Shown here piece after piece: positions 34,391-42,967 of a DNA stretch of 50,082 bases. Origin of the DNA: Marinobacterium sedimentorum (lineage in GTDB: Bacteria; Pseudomonadota; Gammaproteobacteria; Pseudomonadales; Balneatricaceae); contig NZ_JALDYX010000034.1 of the NCBI RefSeq assembly GCF_024267675.1, positions 1 through 50,082 on the forward strand, read 5' to 3'. Below the pieces are notes generated by a model, which saw only the letters and a program-made list of their open reading frames with translations, was not told the origin of the DNA and ran no database searches. Position numbers and translations under genes: made by a program. Each line of letters begins with the position of its first letter. The stretch's first letter is position 1.

Positions 34391-35552
34391 GGCTATTGCG
34401 CTCGTTGCGAAAGGTCATGGGCACATCAGCGGGCGCTTCGGCTTCGGCCCGCGCCTGCAGGATCTTGCCGTGGTGTTGCGATTTGCTGCACACAGGGTCC
34501 GCATTGGCGGCATCGCCGGTAAGCATATAGGCCTGGCAGCGACAGCCGCCGAAGTCCTTCTCCTTCTCGTCACAGGAGCGGCAGGGCTCCTTCATCCAGT
34601 CATTGCCACGGTATTTGTTAAAGCCAAAGGAGCGATACCAGATATCGTCCAGGCTGCGGTCCTTCACATTGGGAAACTGCACCGGCAGCTGGCGCGCGCT
34701 GTGACAGGGCAGCGCCGTGCCATCGGGGGTGACGGTGAGAAAGATCTGCCCCCAGCCGTTCATGCAGCCCTTGGGCCGCTCTTCGTAGTAATCCGGCGTC
34801 ACGAAGATCAGTTTCATCGGGTTGCCGGCGGCTTCGAGCCGCACGCGGTATTCGTTGGTAATGCGTTCGGCGCGTTCAAGCTGGGCGCGGCTCGGCATCA
34901 GCTGCTCGCGATTCTCCAGGGCCCAGCCGTAATACTGGCAGGTGGCAAGTTCGACATAGTCGGCCCCAAGCTCGATACAGAGTTCAATAATGCGGTCGAT
35001 GCGATCGATATTATGCCGGTGGGTGACGAAATTCAGCACCATGGGATAACCATTGGCCTTAACCGCCCGCGCCATCTTCAGCTTCTGCTCGAACGCCTTG
35101 GCGGAACCTGCCAGCATGTTGTTGACGGCCTCGTCGCTGGCCTGAAAGCTCACCTGGATGTGATCAAGCCCGGAGGCTCGAAACTGCTCCAGCTTGTGAT
35201 CGTTGAGACCGATTCCCGACGTTATCAGGTTGCTGTAATAGCCCAGATGGCGCGCCTCCTGAATCAGCTCGTTGAGATCGGGCCTTGTCAGGGGTTCACC
35301 GCCAGAAAACCCCAGCTGAGCTGCGCCCATTTCCCGCGCCTCCCTCAATACCTTCACCCACTGCTCGGTACTCAGTTCCTGGCCACTGGCGGAAAAATCC
35401 AGCGGATTGGAGCAGTAGGGGCATTGCAGCGGGCACTTGTAGGTCAGCTCCGCCAGCAGCCAGAGCGGCTGGCCGGCGGGCTTGGGCGCCACATCCGGCA
35501 GGCAGGCCGAGCCTTGCAGCTCACTCGTGGAAACGGATCCAGTTCTGTTCAC
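34368..35552 (-). CDS. pqqE: PqqA peptide cyclase (radical SAM)
   Basis: Links the Glu and Tyr side chains of PqqA, bound to PqqD, as the first step of PQQ synthesis. The iron-sulfur/SAM motif is C40-x3-C44-x2-C47 (KCPLQCPYCSN), and the SPASM cluster cysteines follow in CMNGWGQ, PCHSARQL, CRSCDEKEKDFGGCRC and PVCSK. The start is taken as GTG 35552 because GGAGG lies 6 nt upstream; this gives 394 residues, close to the family's usual length. The frame is open a further 34 codons but those lie in pqqD. It overlaps the pqqD end by 32 nt. Confidence 0.95.
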   Translation of the reverse strand: MNRTGSVSTSELQGSACLPDVAPKPAGQPLWLLAELTYKCPLQCPYCSNPLDFSASGQELSTEQWVKVLREAREMGAAQLGFSGGEPLTRPDLNELIQEARHLGYYSNLITSGIGLNDHKLEQFRASGLDHIQVSFQASDEAVNNMLAGSAKAFEQKLKMARAVKANGYPMVLNFVTHRHNIDRIDRIIELCIELGADYVELATCQYYGWALENREQLMPSRAQLERAERITNEYRVRLEAAGNPMKLIFVTPDYYEERPKGCMNGWGQIFLTVTPDGTALPCHSARQLPVQFPNVKDRSLDDIWYRSFGFNKYRGNDWMKEPCRSCDEKEKDFGGCRCQAYMLTGDAANADPVCSKSQHHGKILQARAEAEAPADVPMTFRNERNSRVFCRSE

Positions 35553-35793
35553 AGGCCACCTCCATAAATTCACACACATCTGCGGCCAGGGAGTCAGCCT
35601 CGGGGAAGGCCTGTTGCAGCGCAGCGGTGATTTCGGCTTCGCTGCGCTGGCCATCCACCCGTGCCAGAATCTCGCCGGCGCTGGGGTTGAGCTTGATCAT
35701 GCCCTCTGGATATAGCAGCACGTAGCTGTCCTGAGCCTTTTCCCACTGCAGACGGAACATGGGATTGAAGCCCGGTATGCGTTGATTGCTCAT
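35521..35793 (-). CDS. pqqD: PqqA-binding chaperone
   Basis: 90 residues, the normal size. It binds PqqA and delivers it to PqqE. The winged-helix sequence YVLLYPEGMIKLNPSAGEIL followed by ARVDGQRS is the family signature. The ATG overlaps the pqqC stop by 4 nt (ATGA), and the 3' end overlaps pqqE, so synthesis of the three proteins is tightly coupled. Confidence 0.95.
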   Translation of the reverse strand: MSNQRIPGFNPMFRLQWEKAQDSYVLLYPEGMIKLNPSAGEILARVDGQRSEAEITAALQQAFPEADSLAADVCEFMEVACEQNWIRFHE

Positions 35794-36575
35794 CGGAAAA
35801 GCCCCCGGTGGTAGACCCGTTGCGATGTCACCGTGTGGTAAGGCGCACGGTCGAGCTGGTAGGCCATGGTCATGGCATCAAGCATGCTCCAGAGCACATC
35901 GAGCTTGAACTGCAGGATCTCGAGCATGCGCTCCTGTCCCTCGCGGGTACGGTAATGATCCAGCGTGATCGCCAGACCATGCTCCACGTCGCGCCGCGCT
36001 TCGGTCAGGCGGTTGCGGAAATACTGATAGCCGCTGGCATCGATCCAGGGGTAGTGCTCAGGCCAGCTGGCCAGGCGCGCCTGGTGAATGGTCGGTGCAA
36101 AGAGTTCGGTCAGTGACGAGCTGGCGGCTTCCTGCCAGGACGCGCGGCGGGCGAAGTTCACATAGGCATCCACGGCAAAACGCACACCGGGCAGCACATG
36201 CTCCTGGGACAGGATTTCATCCCGCGAAAGGCCCACGGCTTCGCCGAGGCGCAGCCAGGCTTCGATACCGCCCTCGCCGCCGTCATAACCGTCGTGATCC
36301 AGCAGGCGCTGCACCCAGAGCCGGCGGGTATCGCGATCGGGACAGTTCGCCATGATGGCGGCATCCTTCACCGGTATGCTGATCTGGTAGTAGAACCGGT
36401 TTGCAACCCAGCCGCGAATCTGTTCGGGCGTGCACTCGCCCTCATACATGGCACGGTGAAAGGGGTGGTGAATATGGTAATAGTCGCCCTTGGCCCGCAA
36501 CGCCGCCTCGAAGGCCTCTGGCGTCAGGGGGGTCTGCAGGCTTTGCTGGGCTGACTGCTGTACTGAGCTGTTCAT
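35790..36575 (-). CDS. pqqC: Pyrroloquinoline-quinone synthase
   Basis: 261 residues; catalyses the last step, ring closure and eight-electron oxidation to PQQ, with oxygen and no metal. Typical stretches: YYHIHHPFHRAMYEGECTPE, RFYYQISIPVKDAAIMANCP, LLDHDGYDGGEGGIEAWLRL. About 12 extra residues precede the usual start. It lies 21 nt after pqqB and overlaps pqqD by 4 nt. Confidence 0.95.
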   Translation of the reverse strand: MNSSVQQSAQQSLQTPLTPEAFEAALRAKGDYYHIHHPFHRAMYEGECTPEQIRGWVANRFYYQISIPVKDAAIMANCPDRDTRRLWVQRLLDHDGYDGGEGGIEAWLRLGEAVGLSRDEILSQEHVLPGVRFAVDAYVNFARRASWQEAASSSLTELFAPTIHQARLASWPEHYPWIDASGYQYFRNRLTEARRDVEHGLAITLDHYRTREGQERMLEILQFKLDVLWSMLDAMTMAYQLDRAPYHTVTSQRVYHRGLFR

Positions 36576-36596
36576 CGCGTCGCCTCTGCGTTGTTT

Positions 36597-37517
36597 TTAT
36601 AGTTCGATCGACATGCCATCTTCGGAAACCTCGATGCCGTGGCGCCCGAGTTCGGCCCGCTCGGCGGAGTCTTCATCCAGAATCGGATTGGTGTTATTGA
36701 TATGAATCAGCACCTTGCGCGGCTTTTCTAAAGTATCTAGAAACGCAATCATGCCGTTCTCGCCGGACATTGCCAGATGACCCATATCGCGGCCAAGCTT
36801 GGTGCCCACGCCTGCGCGAATCATTTCGTCATCATTCCAGAGGGTGCCATCCACCAGCAGGCAATCGGCCTCCTGCATGAACGGCAGCAGGTGCGGCTCT
36901 ATCACACCCAGGCCTGGAGCGTAAAACAGCGACTTGCCGCTGCGGCTGTCCGTGATCAGCACGCCGATATTGTCGCCGGGATGCGGGTCACCCCGGTGCG
37001 GTGAATAGGGTGGCGCGCTGCTGGTCAGGGGCACGGCGGTGAGGGTCAGCTCCGGCACCCGGTCAATGACAAAGCTGCTGCTGCCGGGCTCGACACCGAT
37101 GCGGCGCCAGTCGATACCACCGTTCCAGTGGGTGAGCATATTGAACAGCGGAAAGCTGTGGCTGAGGTCATCCTGCACCCGGTCGGTACACCAGACCTGG
37201 TGCGGGCAGCCTTCGCGCAGCATCAGCAGGCCGGTGGTGTGGTCGATCTGACTGTCCATGAAGACGATGGCGGCAATGCCGGTGTCCCGCAGGGCACGCC
37301 CCGGCTGCATGGGAGCAAAGGATTCGAGCTGAGCCCGGATATCGGGTGAGGTGTTAAACAGTATCCAGTCGATGCCATTGGCACTGACCGCGATGGAAGA
37401 CTGGGTGCGGGCTTTGGCATTGAGCGTACCGTTGCGCAGGCCGCTGCAATTGTGGCAATTGCAGTTCCACTGCGGGAAGCCGCCGCCGGCTGCCGAGCCG
37501 AGTATCTGAATTTTCAT
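36597..37517 (-). CDS. pqqB: PQQ biosynthesis MBL-fold oxygenase-type protein
   Basis: 306 residues from ATG 37517, the family's length. The MBL-fold protein is thought to hydroxylate the Tyr part of the cyclised precursor. The N-terminal ILGSAAGGGFPQWNCNCHNC at residues 5-24 is the hallmark with its Cys cluster, and FMDSQIDHTTGLLMLREG is the His/Asp region. No Shine-Dalgarno sequence is evident before the ATG, so translation may be low. It follows pqqA after a terminator-like hairpin. Confidence 0.93.
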   Translation of the reverse strand: MKIQILGSAAGGGFPQWNCNCHNCSGLRNGTLNAKARTQSSIAVSANGIDWILFNTSPDIRAQLESFAPMQPGRALRDTGIAAIVFMDSQIDHTTGLLMLREGCPHQVWCTDRVQDDLSHSFPLFNMLTHWNGGIDWRRIGVEPGSSSFVIDRVPELTLTAVPLTSSAPPYSPHRGDPHPGDNIGVLITDSRSGKSLFYAPGLGVIEPHLLPFMQEADCLLVDGTLWNDDEMIRAGVGTKLGRDMGHLAMSGENGMIAFLDTLEKPRKVLIHINNTNPILDEDSAERAELGRHGIEVSEDGMSIEL

Positions 37518-37586
37518 TATTATAATGTCCGCTCTCTGACCGTTCCTCGAGAGTGACGGGAAAGCATCCCCCTGCCCGCCGCAAAG

Positions 37587-37609
37587 AAAAGGCCCCGCAC
37601 AGCGAGGCC
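37587..37609 (-). terminator. Hairpin with T-run between pqqA and pqqB (attenuator)
   Basis: On the minus strand GGCCTCGC-TGT-GCGGGGCC (one T-G pair) is followed by TTTTC. It lies 15 nt past the pqqA stop. A partial terminator here would give many pqqA transcripts and fewer of the enzymes, as expected for a precursor peptide. Confidence 0.75.
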
Positions 37610-37623
37610 AATACCCAAAGCGC

Positions 37624-37695
37624 TTAGCGGTTTGCGAAGTACATGGTGACTTCAAAGCCGATGCGCAGGTCGATGTATGCCGGTTTAGTCCACAT
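37624..37695 (-). CDS. pqqA: PQQ precursor peptide PqqA
   Basis: A 23-residue peptide beginning MWTKPAYIDLRIGFEV and ending TMYFANR. The Glu15 and Tyr19 of the E-x3-Y motif (EVTMY) are the two residues joined to form PQQ. AGAGGAA before the ATG is a fair ribosome site. It is the first gene of pqqABCDE and too small for most gene finders. A terminator-like hairpin follows. Confidence 0.96.
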   Translation of the reverse strand: MWTKPAYIDLRIGFEVTMYFANR

Positions 37696-37711
37696 GGTGC
37701 GTTCCTCTTTT

Positions 37712-37751
37712 TGTTTTGGAGCAAGTTGTTTTGGAGCATGCTGTTTTAGCA
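37712..37751. repeat. Three direct repeats with 15-bp period upstream of pqqA
   Basis: TGTTTTGGAGCA at 37712-37723 and 37727-37738, and the shorter TGTTTTAGCA at 37742-37751, all one 15-bp step apart. They lie in the predicted pqqA leader. They could be repeated binding sites (RNA or DNA) or slippage products. Confidence 0.5.
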
Positions 37752-37810
37752 GTTGATCGCTAGCAGGCTATTCAGTACCCCCTGGGCACAGACATATCCG
37801 CTACCTATCG

Positions 37811-37878
37811 ATGATAGGAAGCCTGACGCACAGACAGAATGGTACTTTGGAACTAAAACCCGCCTGAATAGGTAGTAG
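37811..37878 (-). promoter_or_regulatory. Predicted promoter of the pqq operon with shared upstream module
   Basis: On the minus strand: CTACTACC (37878-37871), 20 nt, CCAAAGTA (37850-37843), 2 nt, ATTCTG (37840-37835), 18 nt, TATCAT (37816-37811). The three upstream boxes are identical in sequence and spacing to those before pedF. The -10 region lies in a palindrome CCTATC-ATC-GATAGG. The leader to pqqA would be ~109 nt. Confidence 0.6.
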
Positions 37879-38581
37879 ACAGAGTGGTTAGCGAGGGGGC
37901 GTAACTGGCTGCGAGGAGACCGGAACGGACGATCAGTTATGATTCGTAGAGGTATTATCCTTAAATTCCGGGTTGCTGCCAAACGTCTGCTGATTAGCGA
38001 TATTAGCTTCGCAGACTGACACCTTGCCAGGACCGGAAACGATCAGCAGGTTACTAACAGCAATGATACAAAACGGGCTGCTGCAGCTGAGTGACGTATC
38101 GCCCCCCTGCTGCTGACTAACAGCTGCGATGCTGCTGTTCAGCAGTATCGTACACCGTCCCCTGGACATTCAGCTGTATCGCACGGCGGCCAGGAAACAC
38201 AACGCAGGATGCTGGAAAAAGCGACCCTTATAAGGATCACATAGCGTGAAACTGTTCACGGGCATGCCGGTGTTTCACTTGATAGCGCAGTCTGCGGGCC
38301 AACAATCCGACATTGCCCACCCGTATCGCTCAATACGTACTCTGTATTTAATTTCAAGCTAGCACCGGCTGGGCGCGAGACAGTCAGCGCAAGAGTAACC
38401 GAGAAACAGGCTCTACCGTCTGACAGTCGCCTACCAAAACGCAGCCGCCATGGCTTATCGACTATTTATTAGCCAGCTGCCCATACCCTAAACCCACGGA
38501 CAAATTGCATCCCTGCCTATTTCTCCATTATGTACAACTAAAAAAGAGGAGCCCAGCCCCCCCTGAATAGTGAACAAGGCG
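37879..38581. other. Intergenic region without recognised content
   Basis: About 700 bp upstream of the pqq promoter, up to the FAH-family gene's stop. It has several stop codons in all frames, is less GC-rich than the genes, and shows no RNA gene or repeat that I can identify. A 78-codon frame at 37933-38169 has no ribosome site. Confidence 0.5.
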
Positions 38582-39589
38582 CTAGCGCACCTGTTCGCCG
38601 GCAACCACAGTGTTACGCAGTATGCCGAGTTTCTCGACTTCACACTCCACCACATCGCCGGGCTTTAGATACCAGGCCTGGGGGTCGGTATGGAAGACGG
38701 CGCAGCCAGCGGGCGTGCCTGAGCTGATAAGGTCGCCGCCGACAAATCCCTGGCCGGAGTAGTAGCTCACGATCTGGGCCATGCTGCGGCACATACGACG
38801 GGTCGAGGACTGCTGGCGTAGTTCGCCATTGACCCTGAGGTTCATCTCCAGGTTCTGCACATCGCCGATTTCATCCAGCGTCACGATACAGGGGCCGATT
38901 GGGCAGAAGGTATCCAGCGCCTTGCTGTAGCCATAGCTGCGATTGGGGAACTCGGTCGCCTGAATATCCCGTGCCGTGACATCGTTAAAAATGAGGTAAC
39001 CGCCAATTGCCTTTTCCGCGTCTTCAGGCGTCAGATCCTTGTGCTTGACGCCCTTGATGACCGCACAGATTTCCAGTTCGTAATCAACCTCGCCGGTCAG
39101 ATGCTGCGGATAGACGATGGCCGCGTCCGGGCCAATACAGGCTGTGGTGTTCTGATAAAAACCGATCCAGGGCTTTTCGACCTCGTATTTGAAGCCCGCC
39201 TCACCCATTTCATCGATATGCTCCAGGAAGTTGCCCGCCGTGTGCCATAGCTTTGTCGGCTGAATGGGCGCCAGCAGCCTGACATCCTCACGCCTGAACA
39301 GGAGCATTTCGCCGTTCACGCCCCGCAACGCCGGATCGTTCATCTCGATAACGTAGGTTTCGGCCAGGCGGGCGGCATCCAGGCTGCGATCATCCCCTGC
39401 GAACAGCTCGCGCATGTCCGGTGGCACCAGCGCATCCGCCATGGCCTGGGGCCGAGGATCTGCGTTAACCGCCAGCGCAAAGGCGGCATAGGCGTAGTTC
39501 AGATCCACCACCTTTTCCCCTGCCTCGTCCACAAAGAGGGCGCCAATGCGCTGGACGCCCACGGGATTCAAAAATGTCACAAGTTTCAT
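38582..39589 (-). CDS. Fumarylacetoacetate hydrolase-family protein
   Basis: 335 residues of the FAH superfamily, which cleave C-C bonds or decarboxylate/isomerise dicarbonyl acids with Mg2+ or Mn2+. The metal ligands are in EVDYELEICAVI (E-x-E) and FNDVTARDIQ (Asp), with SSGTPAGC being the usual GTP-x-G loop. The N-terminal ~100 residues form the small domain. Close family members act in aromatic degradation, but none of those genes are nearby. The promoter must lie between this gene and the nitrite reductase gene, which is divergent. Confidence 0.88.
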   Translation of the reverse strand: MKLVTFLNPVGVQRIGALFVDEAGEKVVDLNYAYAAFALAVNADPRPQAMADALVPPDMRELFAGDDRSLDAARLAETYVIEMNDPALRGVNGEMLLFRREDVRLLAPIQPTKLWHTAGNFLEHIDEMGEAGFKYEVEKPWIGFYQNTTACIGPDAAIVYPQHLTGEVDYELEICAVIKGVKHKDLTPEDAEKAIGGYLIFNDVTARDIQATEFPNRSYGYSKALDTFCPIGPCIVTLDEIGDVQNLEMNLRVNGELRQQSSTRRMCRSMAQIVSYYSGQGFVGGDLISSGTPAGCAVFHTDPQAWYLKPGDVVECEVEKLGILRNTVVAGEQVR

Positions 39590-39905
39590 TCAACGGCCTC
39601 GGTAGTCCGCAGCCCGAACTCCACGCATCGAACTGCCAGTGCCGGCGAACGCCTGCGACTACCGGCGGCTCGATGCGAGGATGCTGACGGATATTGGTTT
39701 GCACGGGTCACTTAATATTTATAATTATGTAATTATTAATTCATTAGGCGAGCAACTGTCAACCGTTTCGCGTAACAGCCGCGCACAAACTACAGGCTGC
39801 GCCCTGACCCAGCATCCAGCGTCTTACGGTTATATACCGCTGTCTTTGATGCTCCTGAAACCTCGTTAAACACCGGAAGACGTTTTGCATAATGCCGGCA
39901 ACCGC

Positions 39906-39946
39906 TTGATCCAGGTCAACCGGGCCTGTGAACGCCGGCCTATACT
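39906..39946 (+). promoter_or_regulatory. FNR/DNR-type box and -10 of the nitrite reductase promoter
   Basis: TTGAT-CCAG-GTCAA (39906-39919) is one base from the FNR-family consensus TTGAT-N4-ATCAA. A good -10 TATACT lies at 39941-39946; the predicted start near 39953 puts the box centre at about -41, the class II activation position. This suggests control by low oxygen and/or NO. Confidence 0.8.
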
Positions 39947-39980
39947 TGCACCTACCTCAGTTACTGGCAGGAGCCCAGTC

Positions 39981-41462
39981 ATGAAAAGTCGAAGCCTGAT
40001 CGCACCTTTTGACCCGGTTCCTGCCTGCGCAACGCAGCGCTGGTCGGCACAGTTGCGCCCGGTACTGCTGGGCTTTGCTCTTTCGGCGCTAGCCCTGCCC
40101 GTGCTCGCGGCCAAGCTGCCGATAGAACAGGCAATACTGACCGCCCCGCCCCAGGTACCACCGCCGACCGGGCGTGACCATCCTGCCCACGTGGTGGTAG
40201 CGCTGGAAACCGTTGAAAAGACCATGCGTCTGGCTGATGGCGTGGAATACCGTTTCTGGACCTTTGGAGGCAGCGTACCCGGCAGTTTCATCCGCATACG
40301 CCAGGGTGACGAGGTTGAATTTCATCTCTCCAATCATCCCGACTCCAGCATGCCGCACAATATCGACCTGCACGCCGTTACCGGCCCAGGCGGTGGCGCC
40401 ACAGCCTCCTTCACCGCGCCCGGCAACAGCTCGACCTTCAGCTTTCGGGCGCTGAATCCGGGGCTCTTTGTGTATCACTGCGCCACTGCCCCCGTGGGAA
40501 TGCATATTGCCAACGGCATGTACGGCATGATCCTGGTGGAACCCGAACAGGGCATGAGTGCGGTGGATCATGAGTATTACGTGATGCAGGGGGATTTTTA
40601 CACCGCAGGAGAACACGGCGATCCCGGCCTGCAGCCGTTTGACATGGCCAAGGCGATCCGCGAACAGGCGGACTATGTGCTGTTTAACGGTGCCGTCGGC
40701 GCCCTCAGTGGCGATCATGCGCTGCAGGCAAAGGCAGGTGAAACCGTGCGGCTCTACGTGGGTAATGGCGGCCCCAACCTGGTGTCGTCCTTCCATGTGA
40801 TCGGGGAGATATTTGATCATGTGCAGATCGAGGGCGGCACTGCCACCAACGAAAACGTACAGACCACCCTGATACCCGCAGGCGGCACCAGCATTGTGGA
40901 ATTTCGACTCGATGTACCGGGAGACTTCCTGCTGGTTGACCATGCTATTTTTCGGGCCTTCAACAAGGGCGCTCTGGGCATGCTGCACGTCAGCGGACCA
41001 CAGGATACCGCTATCTATTCAGGCAAACAGGCCGAAGGGATTTATCGCCCGGAAGGCGCCACCGTGCAGCAACTTGACAGGGTGACGCCGCAAGCACCCA
41101 AGGCCGCCAACCGGGATGAACAGATTCTTTTCGGCGAACGCCTGTACCAGCAAAATTGCGCCGCCTGCCATCAGCCACAGGGCCAGGGCATCGCCACGGC
41201 CTTCCCGCCGCTGGCGCAGTCTGATTACCTCAACGCCGATACCGGGCGCGCCATCGATATCGTTTTGCACGGTTTGAAAGGACGCATAGAGGTCAATGGC
41301 AAGGCGTATAACAATGAGATGCCAGCCCAGCGCCTTGACGACGCCGATATTGCCAACATTCTCACCTTCATACTCAACAGCTGGAACAACGGTGGCGGCA
41401 AGATCAGCGCCGCAGATGTACAGGCACGGCGTGATGCCGGCGCAGGCGTGAAATCTGAATAA
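39981..41462 (+). CDS. nirK: Copper nitrite reductase fused to a C-terminal cytochrome c domain
   Basis: Reduces nitrite to NO in the periplasm. 493 residues from the ATG at 39981 (AGGAG upstream), with a signal peptide (hydrophobic ~28-43). Two cupredoxin domains carry all ligands: type 1 Cu by H126, C167, H175, M180; type 2 Cu by H131, H166, H321; catalytic D129 and H272. A cytochrome c domain (~380-475) with heme site CAACH at 393-397 follows, so this is the three-domain type known from Ralstonia pickettii and Pseudoalteromonas, in which the tethered heme passes electrons to the type 1 Cu. No norBC or other denitrification genes are in the window. Confidence 0.93.
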   Translation: MKSRSLIAPFDPVPACATQRWSAQLRPVLLGFALSALALPVLAAKLPIEQAILTAPPQVPPPTGRDHPAHVVVALETVEKTMRLADGVEYRFWTFGGSVPGSFIRIRQGDEVEFHLSNHPDSSMPHNIDLHAVTGPGGGATASFTAPGNSSTFSFRALNPGLFVYHCATAPVGMHIANGMYGMILVEPEQGMSAVDHEYYVMQGDFYTAGEHGDPGLQPFDMAKAIREQADYVLFNGAVGALSGDHALQAKAGETVRLYVGNGGPNLVSSFHVIGEIFDHVQIEGGTATNENVQTTLIPAGGTSIVEFRLDVPGDFLLVDHAIFRAFNKGALGMLHVSGPQDTAIYSGKQAEGIYRPEGATVQQLDRVTPQAPKAANRDEQILFGERLYQQNCAACHQPQGQGIATAFPPLAQSDYLNADTGRAIDIVLHGLKGRIEVNGKAYNNEMPAQRLDDADIANILTFILNSWNNGGGKISAADVQARRDAGAGVKSE

Positions 41463-41498
41463 GGAGGTTGCAGGCGGCGTTTACAGGGCAATAACCCA

Positions 41499-41523
41499 GG
41501 CGGCACTCAGCCGTCTTTCTTTT
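41499..41523 (+). terminator. Weak terminator after nirK
   Basis: GGCGGC-ACTCA-GCCGTC (with a G-T pair) followed by TTTCTTTT, 37 nt after the nirK stop. Confidence 0.45.
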
Positions 41524-41655
41524 AGCGGCTCAAATCCCGCGACGCGCAGCCCTTAAGTTTTTTTCGCCCCTGGCAATGACAAATCGCAGGTACAAACGAG
41601 CCATTACCAATTAACCTGCGATCTTCCCCAGCAAAGGGGCTTGCGCCTCCAAAGG

Positions 41656-41739
41656 TCAGTACTGAACAACCGAGACAAAAATGGTGGCTAGCAGGGAAAC
41701 CAAAAATACTTCCCACCCCTGATCCGCGATGATATTCAT
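41656..41739 (-). CDS. Possible 27-residue membrane peptide
   Basis: ATG 41739, AAGGA 10 nt upstream, stop TGA at 41656. The product starts MNIIADQGWE and continues as one hydrophobic helix (VFLVSLLATIFVSVVQY). It lies alone between nirK and the alpha/beta hydrolase gene. Small single-helix proteins of this type are common but easily arise by chance; I do not recognise it. Confidence 0.3.
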   Translation of the reverse strand: MNIIADQGWEVFLVSLLATIFVSVVQY

Positions 41740-41989
41740 GCTCTGTGTATCCTTCACCCTGCCCAATCGGCTTGTTGATATCGACGTCCGTGCCTCGGAA
41801 TCTGTCTCGTCAACCCTGACTGAACTGTGCTACGCCATGATATGGATGAATCCGGTACCTGACTTAATCCCGGCAGAAGAGCGATTGCGTCATCTACTGC
41901 ATTAGCAGCTTGGCTCAGTAATGCCAACGCCGCCAGCGCCAAGCCAGCTATATTTGGCATAAGCCGCGGCGGATGAAGCCTCGCGCCTG

Positions 41990-42967
41990 TTACTCGACGA
42001 CCGTCACCTCGACCGGATGACCGGCACGCTGCTGCCGATCTGAAAAAGCCGTGATCAGCGCCACGACCTGATCCGGGTGGGCATGGTGCAGCGCATGGCC
42101 GCTGCCCTCGAACTCTACCCGCTCGACATGGGCCGCCTGGCGGTACAGGCGGTCGCTGTGATTCCAGGCCGGCACTATGGTGTCATCGCTGCCGGTCAAC
42201 AGCAGCAACGGCGCTTGAATCTCGGCGTAGCAACGACTCTGGATACGCAGAAAATCACTCAGGCGGCGGTTATCTTCGGCGTTGGCGCGAAAAACTCCAG
42301 GGCGCAGGGTCAAACGTACACCGGTGGTGGCGTTGTAATGCTCAGGTACCGGGTTGGGCGCAAACACAGAGGCAACAGCGCCATCCAGAGCCAGCAACCC
42401 CAGTGGATAGACCAGGGTTCGGACAAACAGCTCACCGATAACCGGCACAGCTGCCAGATCGTTGTACCAGGCCACACCGCCCGGCCAGGGATGGGTGGCG
42501 CCGGCCAGCAGAACCCCGGCCGCCGCATCCTTTGGGTAGGCCAGCATATAGGCCAGCACCACAGAGCCGCTCCACGAATGGCCCACCAGTACCGGATTCT
42601 CGACCTTAAGGCCGAGCAGCAACTGATGAATCATTTCCGCCTGGCGGCCAGGATCTGGCCAGTCGCCTTCAGGGCGCTCACTGAAGCCGTGCCCCGGACG
42701 GTCGATGGCAATCACCCGATGGGTGCGGCTCAGGGGCTCGAAAATGCTGGCACTGAAATCACGAAGATTGGTGCTGGCGCCATGAATAAGCACCAGGGCC
42801 GGTCCGGTACCGGCTTCACGGTAGTGCAGGCGCACAGTGCCGACATCCATGAAACTGCCCCCGGGGGCGAACTCCTGCTCCATGCGGCTGACGCCCAACT
42901 GGGTGAAGAGCGCGAGCCCTCCCAGCAAGCAGCCAACAGCCGTAACAATGCCAATCAACCAGGGCAT
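41990..42967 (-). CDS. Alpha/beta-hydrolase with N-terminal membrane anchor
   Basis: 325 residues from ATG 42967, chosen over 42988 because GGAG lies 7 nt upstream. One hydrophobic segment (~3-24) anchors or exports the protein. The hydrolase fold has the oxyanion HGAST turn, nucleophile S131 in GHSWSG, acid in TGSDDTIVP and His in GSGHALHHAHP. The sequence is of the haloalkane-dehalogenase/epoxide-hydrolase/esterase kind; the substrate is unknown. It is divergent from the LysR gene. Confidence 0.87.
   Translation of the reverse strand: MPWLIGIVTAVGCLLGGLALFTQLGVSRMEQEFAPGGSFMDVGTVRLHYREAGTGPALVLIHGASTNLRDFSASIFEPLSRTHRVIAIDRPGHGFSERPEGDWPDPGRQAEMIHQLLLGLKVENPVLVGHSWSGSVVLAYMLAYPKDAAAGVLLAGATHPWPGGVAWYNDLAAVPVIGELFVRTLVYPLGLLALDGAVASVFAPNPVPEHYNATTGVRLTLRPGVFRANAEDNRRLSDFLRIQSRCYAEIQAPLLLLTGSDDTIVPAWNHSDRLYRQAAHVERVEFEGSGHALHHAHPDQVVALITAFSDRQQRAGHPVEVTVVE

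Noticed and set aside
37933..38169. 78-codon minus-strand frame upstream of pqqA
   Set aside because: No ribosome site, poor codon use; most likely chance.
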